Shown: positions 1 through 8,849 of the stretch, piece after piece | How the letters are laid out: every line of letters begins with the position of its first letter | How positions within the stretch are numbered: the first letter of the stretch is position 1 | Source of the DNA: JAGVSZ01 sp963747775 | GTDB taxonomy: Bacteria; Pseudomonadota; Gammaproteobacteria; Burkholderiales; SG8-39 | DNA: 64,000 nucleotides | Direction of reading: 5' to 3' | NCBI GenBank assembly: GCA_963747775.1 | Contig: CAVVGT010000016.1 | Span: forward strand, 310,001-374,000 | Translations under genes and position numbers: made by a program | The notes under the pieces: generated by a model | What the model was told of the DNA's origin: nothing | The model's input: only the letters and a program-made list of their open reading frames with translations | The model's database searches: none

Positions 1-1524
1 ATGGCTTACGCGGCCCCAGGCAGCGGGCTCGTCGTATTCGGTTCCCGCATCGACGCCGTCGTTTCGCATCCGGGCGTCTCGGCGGAGATCGACGCCCAGG
101 CGCTCTACGACTACGTGTACTTCCACATGATCCCCGGGCCGCGCTCGGCGATCCGGGGCGTTTCGCGACTGCTGCCCGGCACCTACGGCTTGTTCAAGGC
201 CGGAGCGCTCGAGGTGCGGCCCTATTGGGAGATGCGCTACATCGAGAACGAAACGGCGCCCTTCGGTGTGCTCAAGGACCGCTTTCTCCGGTGCCTGCGC
301 GAGAGCGTTGCCGAAGCCGCCTCAGGCGAAGCAGTAGGCGCCTTCCTGAGCGGCGGCACCGACAGCTCGACCGTTGCAGGCCTCCTCACGGCAGTCTGCG
401 CAGAACCTGCGAAGACATTCTCGATCGGGTTCGACGCCGCGGGCTACGACGAGATGGCGTACGCCCGAATCGCGGCGAAGCATTTCGGCACGCGGCAGTT
501 CGAGTACTACGTTACCGCCGACGATGTCGTCGCCGCGGTCCCGATGATTGCGCGGGCGTACGACCAACCCTTCGGCAACGCCTCGACGGTGCCCACCTAC
601 TATTGCGCCCGGCTCGCCGCGGCGGAGGGCGTCACGTGCATGCTCGGCGGCGACGGCGGCGACGAGCTCTTCGGCGGCAATGCGCGCTATGCCACGCAAT
701 ATCTTCTGTCGCTCTACGGGGTGCTGCCCGAATGGCTTCGCGCGGGGGTCGCCGAGCCGCTCGCCTTCCGCATGCCGGGCGCCGCCGCGATCCCCGGGAT
801 GCGCAAGCTGCAGGCCTATATCAGGCTCGCGTCCAAGCCGATGCCTGCACGGCTCGAGCACTACAATCTGCTGGAGCACCTCGGCCCCACGCGCATCTTC
901 CGCGAGGAGTTCCTCGCCACGGTTGACCCCGGCGGCCCGCTCGGCCAGCTTGCGGAAACGTACCAACGCACCGACGCGCGGTCCCTGATCAACCGGATGC
1001 TGGCGCTCGACCTGAAGTACACCCTGGCCGACAACGATCTACCCAAGGTGACGCGGATGTGCGACCTTGCCGGTGTGGAGTGCGCCTTCCCGATGCTGGA
1101 TGAGCGCGTCGTGGAGTTCTCGGCACATCTGGCCCCCGAGCTGAAGCTGAAGGGCACCCGGCTGCGCTACTTCTTCAAGAAAGCGCTCCGGGACTTTCTG
1201 CCGCGAGAGATCATCGCGAAGACAAAACACGGGTTCGGCTTACCGGTCGGCCTGTGGCTCGAAAAACACCGAGCGCTCCGCGAGCTTGCCATGGACAGTC
1301 TCGCGGACCTCAAAGGCCGGAACGTCGTGCGGAGCGAGTTCATCGATGAACTCACTTCGCTACACCTCGCGAGCCATGCTTCATACTACGGAGTGATGGT
1401 GTGGGTGCTGATGATGCTCGAGCAGTGGTACAAGCATCACGACGCGTGGAACGCGAGCGCGACCTCGCGCATAGCCGCAGCCCTGGACGGTACTACAAAG
1501 CCACGGCAGGCGTCGGCCAGCTGA
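1..1524 (+). CDS. Asparagine synthase-like amidotransferase, 5' end outside window
   Basis: Glutamine-dependent asparagine synthase (AsnB) family; in EPS loci such enzymes are thought to amidate sugar acids or similar acceptors. The visible 507 residues start inside the glutaminase domain (the stretch ending VVFGSRIDAVVSHP matches the 'xxFGSEIKALLxHP' end of that domain), so the ATG at position 1 is almost certainly internal and the catalytic Cys2 lies upstream of the window. The synthetase domain is complete: PPi-loop LSGGTDSS near residue 115, GGDGGDELFGG near 218, and the C-terminal TKHGFGLPVGLWL motif. The stop is at 1522-1524. A mutilated second copy of this gene lies at 3408-3657. The family assignment is firm; the acceptor substrate is unknown. 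Confidence 0.85.
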   Translation: MAYAAPGSGLVVFGSRIDAVVSHPGVSAEIDAQALYDYVYFHMIPGPRSAIRGVSRLLPGTYGLFKAGALEVRPYWEMRYIENETAPFGVLKDRFLRCLRESVAEAASGEAVGAFLSGGTDSSTVAGLLTAVCAEPAKTFSIGFDAAGYDEMAYARIAAKHFGTRQFEYYVTADDVVAAVPMIARAYDQPFGNASTVPTYYCARLAAAEGVTCMLGGDGGDELFGGNARYATQYLLSLYGVLPEWLRAGVAEPLAFRMPGAAAIPGMRKLQAYIRLASKPMPARLEHYNLLEHLGPTRIFREEFLATVDPGGPLGQLAETYQRTDARSLINRMLALDLKYTLADNDLPKVTRMCDLAGVECAFPMLDERVVEFSAHLAPELKLKGTRLRYFFKKALRDFLPREIIAKTKHGFGLPVGLWLEKHRALRELAMDSLADLKGRNVVRSEFIDELTSLHLASHASYYGVMVWVLMMLEQWYKHHDAWNASATSRIAAALDGTTKPRQASAS

Positions 1525-1581
1525 CGCGCCACGTTGCCGAGACGAGCAATCGAAATCCGCGCGTCCGTGCTTCCTGGATGC

Positions 1582-1932
1582 TCACCGCAACCGGGGACCC
1601 AACGGCTCAAGCGAGCTGAAATAACTTGCGAGGGCTTTCATCTGATTTTCGTCGAGCCGGTGGGCGGCACCCGCCATCGCAGGATCGATACGGCCGCCGT
1701 CCCTATAGGCCTTGAGGACGAATATGAAGTCTTCGGCGGGCCAGCCGGCGATCGATGGTATGCCATTGTCTGGGCCATCGACCTGATGACAATTCGTGCA
1801 CTGGGGCGACAGGCGCTTGCCGTAGGCTCGCAATCTGGCGTTGTCGTCCGCCAGTGCGGAGGTCCCGAAGGTCATGAGGCCGACGGCGGTTGAGGCGCAG
1901 ACCGCTGCTAGTCGAACGCGTCTATCCATCAT
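1582..1932 (-). CDS. Small periplasmic c-type cytochrome
   Basis: A 116-residue protein with an N-terminal Sec signal peptide (MMDRRVRLAAVCASTAVGLM, ending ALA-DD) and one CTNCH haem-attachment motif near residue 45, followed by IPSIAGWPAEDFI and a C-terminal helix with an axial-ligand-type Met (ENQMKALASYFSSL). This is the layout of class I cytochromes c such as cytochrome c553/c4 half-domains. The open frame extends further upstream, but ATG-ATG at 1932/1929, preceded by a GGGAAAGG ribosome site, fits the signal peptide. It is divergent from the Kelch-like gene at 2217. Electron donor and acceptor are unknown, and it has no obvious tie to polysaccharide synthesis. Confidence 0.8.
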   Translation of the reverse strand: MMDRRVRLAAVCASTAVGLMTFGTSALADDNARLRAYGKRLSPQCTNCHQVDGPDNGIPSIAGWPAEDFIFVLKAYRDGGRIDPAMAGAAHRLDENQMKALASYFSSLEPLGPRLR

Positions 1933-2216
1933 GGTTACCTTTCCCGGAGGCGCTCGCCGATTCAGAGTACAACACAATTCGACCGCATGCCACTGACGGG
2001 GATCTCCGCGGCATCCGCGGTGGATCCGCAAGCGATGAATCGGTCGCACCCAATAGACCCACCGCCGCACCCGCGACGCCGATTGACGATTCGTCGGCCG
2101 ACCGGTAGCTTGGCCGTCGGTGAGGAGGCGTTGTCGTGTTTTTCCAGTTGCGGCACTGCTGACATTCGTCCGGCCAGGCTCCCACGCCGAAGAGTAGTGG
2201 AGAGAGGGGGAAAACA

Positions 2217-3395
2217 ATGAATCGCTTGACCCTGTCGTTGTCGACACTGCTTATGCTGGTGGTAGCTCCTCCACCCGACGCCTGGGGCAACGAGTGGACC
2301 AACCGGGGCGGCACGCTCAATCCCGGGGGCGGCTGGTTCGAGTGGGTTCAGAACACCATCGATGGTCGGCATTGCGCGCTCGGCTACAACGGCAGTCTGC
2401 AGTGTTACGACCCCGCCACCAACGTGCTGGAAACGGTGTACCAGAATGCCTCGCAGACGCCCGATCCGCAGAACGGCGACCTGCAGATCTTCGGGTGGGA
2501 TCACGTGAACCAGGAATATCTTGCAATGGACGGCGGGCGGACGATCGGTCCTAATCCGCTGGCCTTCAGCATGATCACTCGGACGTGGCGCATCCTGACC
2601 AACGCCGACTTCAATGGGATCGAGTCGCGAACGAAAACCGGCGGCGCCGGGTCGGCGACATCGCCCGATCACGATCTCTTCGTCGTGTTCGCGGGATCGC
2701 AATGGGGCTACCCGGGTCGCAAGACGCTCGTCTACGACCTCCGGAACCGTACGTACCGGGAAGTGAATGCGCCTGCCTCGATGCCAGCGCGACACCGCAC
2801 TCTGGGACAACTCCTGTACATCTCCTCGTTACGGAAGTTTCTTCTCTTCGGCGGGGGTACCAGCGACTACAAGCCGCTCAACGACCTGTGGCTCTTTGAT
2901 CCAACGACGTTGGTCTGGACAAGCGTGACGGCGCTGGATCCTCCGTCGGGGCGGTACTTCAGTCAGATGGCGTACGACAGTACCAACGATCTGGTCTTCC
3001 TGTACGGAGGGCACGGCGCCGCGGACGGCAACGTGTCAATTCTTCACATTAATACGTGGACGTGGGAACACCTGCCGCAACCGCCAGGAAGCGTGCTCGT
3101 CGATTACCCGGGCGTGCGCCGCGCCGGCGCCGGGATCTTCGACCCCGGCGCAGGCTTCTGTTCGGGATCCGGGGTTCTCGTCGGCACAGATTGGGTCCGC
3201 AGCGCGCACATCTGGTGCTGGACCCACGCATTCGGCCCACCCCCGCCGCCGCCTCCCCCGCCGGCGCCGGGCTGGGTCTTGACGACATCCACCCCAGATC
3301 GCATGCGGTTCGAATTCCAGATCGCCCCGCCCAGCGGAGCCGATGTCTACGACTGCGTCGTCGCTGTGACGGCCATCGATTGCCAGAGGCGCTGA
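2217..3395 (+). CDS. Secreted Kelch/galactose-oxidase-like beta-propeller protein
   Basis: A 392-residue protein with a signal peptide (about residues 1-23, ending DAWGN) and repeated Kelch-type blades: aromatic-rich repeats such as LFGGGTSDYKPLNDLWLFDP and VFLYGGHGAADGNVSILHIN. After the propeller comes a run of nine prolines (about residue 341) and a short beta-rich tail with one Cys pair (DVYDCVVAVTAIDC). The tail is short for a fibronectin-type domain, so the C-terminus may be truncated; the stop at 3393-3395 is followed almost at once by a broken asparagine synthase copy. A ribosome site (GAGAGGGGGAAAAC) precedes the ATG. The likely site of action is the periplasm or outside the cell, possibly binding or oxidising polysaccharide, but no catalytic residues are recognised. 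Confidence 0.7.
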   Translation: MNRLTLSLSTLLMLVVAPPPDAWGNEWTNRGGTLNPGGGWFEWVQNTIDGRHCALGYNGSLQCYDPATNVLETVYQNASQTPDPQNGDLQIFGWDHVNQEYLAMDGGRTIGPNPLAFSMITRTWRILTNADFNGIESRTKTGGAGSATSPDHDLFVVFAGSQWGYPGRKTLVYDLRNRTYREVNAPASMPARHRTLGQLLYISSLRKFLLFGGGTSDYKPLNDLWLFDPTTLVWTSVTALDPPSGRYFSQMAYDSTNDLVFLYGGHGAADGNVSILHINTWTWEHLPQPPGSVLVDYPGVRRAGAGIFDPGAGFCSGSGVLVGTDWVRSAHIWCWTHAFGPPPPPPPPPAPGWVLTTSTPDRMRFEFQIAPPSGADVYDCVVAVTAIDCQRR

Positions 3396-3407
3396 CAGAC
3401 CCCACCT

Positions 3408-3657
3408 GACGATGTCTTCATTGCGCGGGCGTACGTCCAGCCCTTCGGCAACGCCTCGGCCGTCCGTGCCTATTACTGTGCCCGACTCGCCGCGGCGGAG
3501 GGTATCCACCTGCATGCTCGGTGGCGACGGCGGCGACGAGCTCGCGTCGGTGCATCTCGCGAGCCATGCCTCGTACTACGGAGTGATGGTGCGGGTACTG
3601 ATGATGTTCGAGCAGTGGTACAAGCATCACGGCGTTTTGACATCACACGCTAACTGA
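3408..3657 (+). pseudogene. Remnant copy of the asparagine synthase at 1-1524
   Basis: DNA from 3408 to about 3630 is a diverged copy of two separated pieces of the gene at 1-1524. The first piece matches about 520-669, with an 18-base stretch replaced by three bases and a one-base insertion near 3508 that shifts the frame. It then jumps at GAGCTC to the region after 1353 of the intact gene (GAACTC there), removing about 684 bases. The final 26 or so codons (ending EQWYKHH) are nearly the same as the intact C-terminus. Not a functional gene. Confidence 0.85.
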
Positions 3658-3759
3658 GCCCGCGGGCGCGCGGCTTCCGAATAGCAAGCCCTCGCCTATG
3701 AATTCCAATCAGCGCGTGCTCTCGATGGGCTCCATTAAGGAACCGCTCGTCCTCGACCG

Positions 3760-4875
3760 ATGCGCACGCTGCTTCTGAGTCCACACTCGCCGTTCGGCCG
3801 CGAGTTCGGTGCTCAACAGCGCACGAGCCTGCTCTACGATGCGCTTTCCCGGCTGGGCGAGACGGACGTTGCCATCATATGCCCCGGCGAGGCGACCCGT
3901 GCCGTATCGCCGAACGATCCGAGGGTGCGCGCGCAGTTGCACTGGAAACCGCGCGCGATGGGGTATGCGAGCTACGCGCAGGATCTTGAGTTGACCACGT
4001 TGCTGAATAACGCTGTGGCGCTCGAGGAGTACGACGTTGTCGTCAGCCGCTATATCGCATCCATCGCCAAGGTGGTGCTGCCAGAGAGAGTGCCCACCAT
4101 CGTGGACCTCGACGATGTCTGTTATCGGTACAGTCCAGTGCTCGGCTACGGCTGGCGTCTTGCCGGTGCACGCGCGAAGGCGTGGCTGCGGCAGGTCGCC
4201 ATCGATCGTCTATTGCCCCGCTACTCGGGGTTCTTTTTCGTTTCAGAGCGCGATCGTGCGCGATATGCCAATCTGCGGGCGCCGTCCTCCGAACATCCCT
4301 TTGGGCGTTCCTCCCGCGGTCGACTTCAGGAGCGCCGGCCATACGATCTTGTTCGTGGGCTCGCTCTGGTACGCCCCAAATCGCCAGGGGATTGACCGGT
4401 TCCTTTCGCACAGCTGGCCCGCTATCCTGAAGGCCGTGCCTCAAGCCAAGCTTATCGTGTCCGGAGCAGTGGAACAGGCGGTCAGAAACGAGTGGAACCG
4501 ATTACCGGGCGTGACGGCGCCGGGATTTGTTCCAGACCTCGCCGCGGCTTACCGTGACAGCGCATTCACTATTGTCCCGATTCATTCCGGCGGGCAACGA
4601 ACATAAAGATTCTGGAATCCTTCGCGCATGGGCGTGCTTGCGTTACCACGCGCTTTTGCCAACAGGCGTTCGGAGAGTCATTCAATGGTGACCGCGAGCT
4701 TTGCTTCGCCGAAGACGACATCGGGTTAGCGGCCGCCTGTGTCAAGCTGTTGGGCAACGCGGCGGAGCGTGAGGGACGGGCCAGAGCAGGGCGACATGTC
4801 ATCGAGAAGCACTTTACGCCCAAGCACTTTAACGACGCCGTTGCCTCGTTTGTAGGATCCGTAGTCAGCGACTAG
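3760..4875 (+). pseudogene. GT4-like glycosyltransferase, copy 1, two frameshifts
   Basis: Reads as a glycosyltransferase split over three frames. Frame 1 from ATG 3760 gives the N-terminal domain (MRTLLLSPHSPFGREFGAQQ; TIVDLDDVCYRYSP; RYSGFFFVSERDRARYANLR). A base is missing near 4283, after which NIPLGVPPAVDF and HTILFVGSLWYAPNRQGIDR continue in the next frame. A second base is missing near 4597, after which NIKILESFAHGRACVTTRF runs to a stop at 4873-4875. The order and motifs fit GT-B sugar transferases related to the XrtA-linked sugar transferase families. A paralogue with a comparable break is at 14390-15573. It is inactive unless the shifts are assembly errors. Confidence 0.8.
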
Positions 4876-5368
4876 CTCTGCTAGCGTGTGCGCGGCGCCG
4901 GCGCACGAGCTCGCAGGTACGTCGATAGCCGTAGGTAGGCAGCTCGGCCACCTCAGTGCGGATCTCGCCGACCAGGGCTTGGTCGTCGACTGGGCGGCGG
5001 TTTTTACCGACCATCGGACTAGTCGGTAGTCCGATTTGCCCGCTAATGGACGTTGGAGCGCGCTACACCGAGGACCCTGCACACCGTACTCATTTGTCGT
5101 CCCCGGCAATAAGGATGAGCGCGCTATCCACTTTCGTTCTCGAGCGACCTTGACGGCTTCCTTGAGGATCTCGTTCTCCAGGGTTTTCCGGGTAGTGCAA
5201 CGGCTTTTTCGCACTTTTCGTGGGCGGTGGCCTGGTCTGATTCTCAGGCGGCTGCCTCCTGCTTGGCGGGGTTGAGCAGCGTTTCCATCAGAAGGTAACG
5301 CCGCTTGCCCCACTTGGTCGCCGCGATGTGTCTGAGTCTTGCCGCGACCAGCATCAACTCGGTGAGGA
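4876..5368 (-). mobile_element. IS3-family transposase remnant (OrfA end and OrfB start)
   Basis: Minus-strand reading shows an OrfA-like C-terminus (LENEILKEAVKVARERKWIA, about 5187-5100) and, in another frame, an OrfB-like stretch (VAELPTYGYRRTCELVRRRR, about 4960-4885). Both are typical of IS3-family two-frame transposases. No DDE catalytic core, no complete frame and no clear terminal repeat are present. The upstream side is fused to an IS256 fragment at about 5368. Confidence 0.65.
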
Positions 5369-5582
5369 CGGTCTTCTTGCTGTAGCCGTTGCGGTGGTTG
5401 CCGGCGCCGGCTGCGCAATCGGCCTCGGCCGATTGCGCAGCTAAGTGCTCATCGAGCTCGGCGTTGAGCATGCGCTCGGCCAGCGCCTTCTTGATCTCGT
5501 CGAGCAGTCCCTCGGAGCCGAACACCTTCTTCGGATCGGCGTCCTTGAGCAGCTCGTCAACCAGTTCCTTCTTGACTGCCAT
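5369..5582 (-). pseudogene. IS256-family transposase, N-terminal fragment
   Basis: From ATG 5582 (with GGAAAGGGGG upstream) the frame reads MAVKKELVDELLKDADPKKV, then a run ending LDEHLAA and GNHRNGYSKKTVLTE, the characteristic N-terminus of IS256-type mutator transposases. Homology stops after about residue 71. The frame continues to 5244 into unrelated sequence, showing a fusion point near 5368. The catalytic DDE domain is absent. Confidence 0.75.
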
Positions 5583-5695
5583 AACATCCCCCTTTCCGGG
5601 AAGTATGGCTCGGACACACGAAATTCCTGACACTCCTGCGGAGGAATGGTCAAGCGTGCCAACGCGCTAGGCACCACCGGCGGTGAGCAGGCCGG

Positions 5696-7318
5696 TCAGG
5701 AGCGGCGGAACTCCTCGATCAGCGCTTCCGGCTCCTCCTCGCGCAGGCAGACCCGCTTCCAGATACCGTAATTCAGGAGGTTCCAGAACAGCCATGCCTT
5801 GGAAGGATCGAAGCCTTGTACCTCCCGAACCCAGGCTTCGTCCACCGCCTTGATCGCCACGGGAACCAGGCGCTCCAGCACACCACCCCGAGTCGCCCAA
5901 TCACTCCGCCGGAGGCCGAATCCCCACTTAGGCCGCTCCCGAATGAATCGGGGCACCCCTACCCGCTCCGCAAGGGCCTTGCGGAGGGCGTTTTCTGGGG
6001 GGCCAAGCTTCTCCGGCCAGCACAAGCGGAACACGAGGTCGAGTACTTCCGAGTCGTAGAACGGAAAATGCACGTTTCGGCTTTGGGCGTGGCCGATCTT
6101 GTACCAGATGTTTTGGGTGATCTGTTCGTCGCCCAGAAGCGAATAAATTGCCCAGACATCGCGCAGATCTCGGTTCTGAAAGGCAAGCAACACATCGACC
6201 TTTCGGCCGACGATCTGCTGCAGTGACACGCCGAGGTGCGCCCGGATCCATTCCGGGTCGCCATAGGCATGCCAGGACCACATGGGATTATCCGGGTCAC
6301 TCGGAAATGAATCCCCAGCTTGCCGGGATGTCGCCAGGTTCTCGAGCCAGTACCGGCCGCGGCCGCCGGCGAGACGGTTGGCGAGCTTCAGCAGAGCAAC
6401 CATGGGCGGGAGCTGAGCCATCCGGTACCACGGGTAGCGCCGGCGCCAGTAGAGAAAGTTGCGGACGTTTCCGAAGGCAGCGCCCGCCCCTACGCCAATC
6501 ACTATGTTCGGGTACGAAGCATCGATTCCATCCCGGAACAGTAAGTGCAACAAAACGGACTGCATATGGTGCACCGGCAGTTCCGCTGCGGCGATTGCCT
6601 GAATCATTCCCTTGAGATATTCCTCGTGGCTTGGAACGTAGTGTCGGTGGGGAATGTTCAAGGCCTCGGCGGCCGAGATTGCGTATCCTCTCTCTACCTC
6701 GAGCGCGGGCAACTCAAAGGGATAGCTGCTCGAATAGGTGAGCCCGCTCCCGCCACACCCGCGGGAAATCTGGCAGATGATGGTCGAATCGACTCCACCG
6801 CTCAGCAGGACCGCCGTTCGCTCGGGATCCAGCTGACGGAGATACCGCGCCAGAGCTGCTTCAAGACGCTCGGCGGTTTCCGCCACACGGGCTCCCGCCT
6901 CCGGCGCCGGGAAGGCGACCGGTTCCTCGCGCAGCGCGAGCTCTCTGCCCACCGTGATCTCCAGCGCATAGCAGGACGGGAGTTGCCGGATGTTCCGATA
7001 GAGAGTCGAGGGCGGGGTGACGATGCGATAGAGCAGGAATTCGGAAAACGCCTCGCTGTTCTCTTCAAGACGGATCCCGGCCTGCCGGAGAAACCGGATG
7101 TGCGTCGACGCAAACAGCTCTCCATCCTGCGTTACCGCGTAATAGAACGGCCGTCCGGAAAGTGGTGGCGCGACTCGAATGCGGTTGCGGTGCGGATCGA
7201 CCCGGATCTCCGGCCATTCGGGGCTGGCCCTCACCGTGAACCCGGCCATTCCGAATGACTCGGCTGCTCCGGTCGACTCGCGGTCGGAGCGCGTTCGAGT
7301 GATAGACAGGGTTAGCAT
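5696..7318 (-). CDS. Asparagine synthase-like protein lacking the catalytic glutaminase cysteine
   Basis: A 540-residue protein with a reduced N-terminal glutaminase-like half (SGRPFYYAVTQDGELFASTH; LYRNIRQLPSCYALEI) and an ATP-pyrophosphatase half with LLSGGVDSTIICQIS near residue 171. The N-terminus has no Met-Cys-Gly, so glutamine hydrolysis is unlikely and ammonia or another nucleophile may be used. The C-terminus has the KWGFGLRRSDW motif equivalent to the usual KxGFxxP. ATG 7318 lacks a clear ribosome site; ATG 7249 (MAGFTVRASPEW) is a possible alternative. Within accessory sugar genes, amide or amidine formation on a sugar or peptide moiety is possible (inference). Confidence 0.75.
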   Translation of the reverse strand: MLTLSITRTRSDRESTGAAESFGMAGFTVRASPEWPEIRVDPHRNRIRVAPPLSGRPFYYAVTQDGELFASTHIRFLRQAGIRLEENSEAFSEFLLYRIVTPPSTLYRNIRQLPSCYALEITVGRELALREEPVAFPAPEAGARVAETAERLEAALARYLRQLDPERTAVLLSGGVDSTIICQISRGCGGSGLTYSSSYPFELPALEVERGYAISAAEALNIPHRHYVPSHEEYLKGMIQAIAAAELPVHHMQSVLLHLLFRDGIDASYPNIVIGVGAGAAFGNVRNFLYWRRRYPWYRMAQLPPMVALLKLANRLAGGRGRYWLENLATSRQAGDSFPSDPDNPMWSWHAYGDPEWIRAHLGVSLQQIVGRKVDVLLAFQNRDLRDVWAIYSLLGDEQITQNIWYKIGHAQSRNVHFPFYDSEVLDLVFRLCWPEKLGPPENALRKALAERVGVPRFIRERPKWGFGLRRSDWATRGGVLERLVPVAIKAVDEAWVREVQGFDPSKAWLFWNLLNYGIWKRVCLREEEPEALIEEFRRS

Positions 7319-7449
7319 GGAATGGCGCCGAGTCAGTGCGTTTACCGAGGGACAGACAGGTCGATGCCCGTAAGTCGGAGATCACGGGGATCAGGGAGTT
7401 CCGTGTGTGCCGAGCGGAACCGACCGGGGCACCGGGAGTCGCCGAGTCC

Positions 7450-8526
7450 TCACGCTCTGCACGAGGGGCTGCGATGCGGATAAGAGCCCAACCGGCTTCG
7501 TCTGCGTTCCAGATCCGGGATCAAGAAAGGCTTGTATGTGCTGCGATCGAAGTCCAGGAATTTTCCAATGCTTTTCTGGCCCTCCCCTTTGTAGAGACCC
7601 GCCATCGGCCAAAAGGTCATCTCCCCCGCGTAGACGCGATCGCCGGTGCAGAACAAGTCGACTCGAACGCACTTGAAGCCCTTGCTCAGCTGCTCGGCCA
7701 CGTGGATCATTTCGCCCCAAAGCTCGGGCTTCTTGAAATCAGTTCCAAGCTTGAAGCTCGGATACAGCTCGGTGGCCAGGTCATTGCCCGCGGGATCGAC
7801 TGTCTGCTCCTTGGTATCGAATCCTCTGTCGTAGATGTAGTGGCAGAACTTCACCACGCCTTCGATGCAGTAGAACTTGTAATCCGGCGGCTGCTTGCCG
7901 CTTCCCGGATCGATGAACTCCTCGACCAGCACCCTGGGCTCAACGTAGGAGTATGACCACTCGCCGTTCAGCCATCCATAGGGCTCCGCGAGTGCGGCCT
8001 CGATTCTTCCCTCCGCGGCGCGACGGTCGAGACTCGACTTGTCTCGAACCAGGATGACTGTACCCGAGTTGTGGTTCGTCTTGATCACGAAGGCATCGGG
8101 CAGCGCGCCGAAGTCGATTTCTGAGAAGTGTTTGTGCACCTGATACATCTTGACCAGATAGCGATCCCCGACCCGATCCCGCACATGGTCCCGAACGAGA
8201 ACCTTGTCCGAACAGCGCACGCACTCCTCGCTCTGGTCGAACAGCTTCAGCCACTGAATCTTGTCATTGAAATCGCGACAGTCGACCAGATTTGGAAACT
8301 TGCTGAGCCCCTCCCAGCAGCGGCGGTGAATGATGTCATAAAGCTCCCAGTGCTCGGGTGTCAGCGGAAGGTGGCGCTTGTCACGCAGCCACTTGAGGCG
8401 GATCGTGACAGGAAAGCACGCGCGCCCGATTCTGCGTTTCGCTCCCTGGAGAAGTTCGATGATCTGCGCGCTTCTCACAATTCTCAGACTTAACGGATGG
8501 CTCGGGCTGCTCGCTCCGGGAGCCAT
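7450..8526 (-). CDS. TupA-like ATP-grasp protein
   Basis: About 358 residues from ATG 8526. The core matches the TupA-like ATP-grasp family, which joins amino acids or similar groups to teichuronopeptides and surface glycans: the opening YDIIHRRCWEGLSKFPNL and FNDKIQWLKLFDQ, the KVLVRDHVRDRVGDRYLV segment, the ATP-contact stretch FVIKTNHNSGTVILVRDK (about residue 140), LVEEFIDP, DYKFYCIEGVVKF, and VRVDLFCTGDRVYAGEMTFWP near the C-terminus. The frame is open further upstream to 8748 but that stretch is low-complexity and unlikely to be coding. The context of glycosyl- and methyltransferases suggests decoration of a surface glycan. Confidence 0.8.
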   Translation of the reverse strand: MAPGASSPSHPLSLRIVRSAQIIELLQGAKRRIGRACFPVTIRLKWLRDKRHLPLTPEHWELYDIIHRRCWEGLSKFPNLVDCRDFNDKIQWLKLFDQSEECVRCSDKVLVRDHVRDRVGDRYLVKMYQVHKHFSEIDFGALPDAFVIKTNHNSGTVILVRDKSSLDRRAAEGRIEAALAEPYGWLNGEWSYSYVEPRVLVEEFIDPGSGKQPPDYKFYCIEGVVKFCHYIYDRGFDTKEQTVDPAGNDLATELYPSFKLGTDFKKPELWGEMIHVAEQLSKGFKCVRVDLFCTGDRVYAGEMTFWPMAGLYKGEGQKSIGKFLDFDRSTYKPFLIPDLERRRSRLGSYPHRSPSCRA

Positions 8527-8849
8527 GTTGGCTACCCTATGATGCTGAGAAAGCCCCCTAGCGCCCCTTCGCAGAGCGATGGGGGATGGCACTTTCCGGC
8601 GGTACGCAACTCCAGACGGGTGCGGATAACGCCCTCCGAGATTGGCGCGATTGTAGCCGACGCAGTACTGGCGCCGGTGGAAGCGCCGGCGATCTCCTGG
8701 TCGCGAGCGCACGGTCCGGCGCTTTGCAGCGAGAGATTGAGCTAGCATCCTCGTCTTCGCCGCGACCTATCGATGCCCACGCGCGGCCCCGGCGACCGCG
8801 GTGGTGTCCGATTCTGCAGGGCGGTGCTGTCGAAGAGGGCCGTTTGATA
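8527..8849. other. Intergenic region between divergent genes
   Basis: 323 bases between the minus-strand TupA-like gene and the plus-strand methyltransferase. No recognised gene. It presumably holds both promoters, but no clear -35/-10 pair stands out. Confidence 0.5.

Noticed and set aside
225..926. Long Arg-rich open frames overlapping the first gene
   Set aside because: They are alternative-frame shadows of a clear asparagine synthase gene in GC-rich DNA.
3230..3270. Proline-codon run in the Kelch gene as a possible tandem repeat or regulatory element
   Set aside because: It encodes a polyproline linker between domains and is not exact enough to be a separate repeat.
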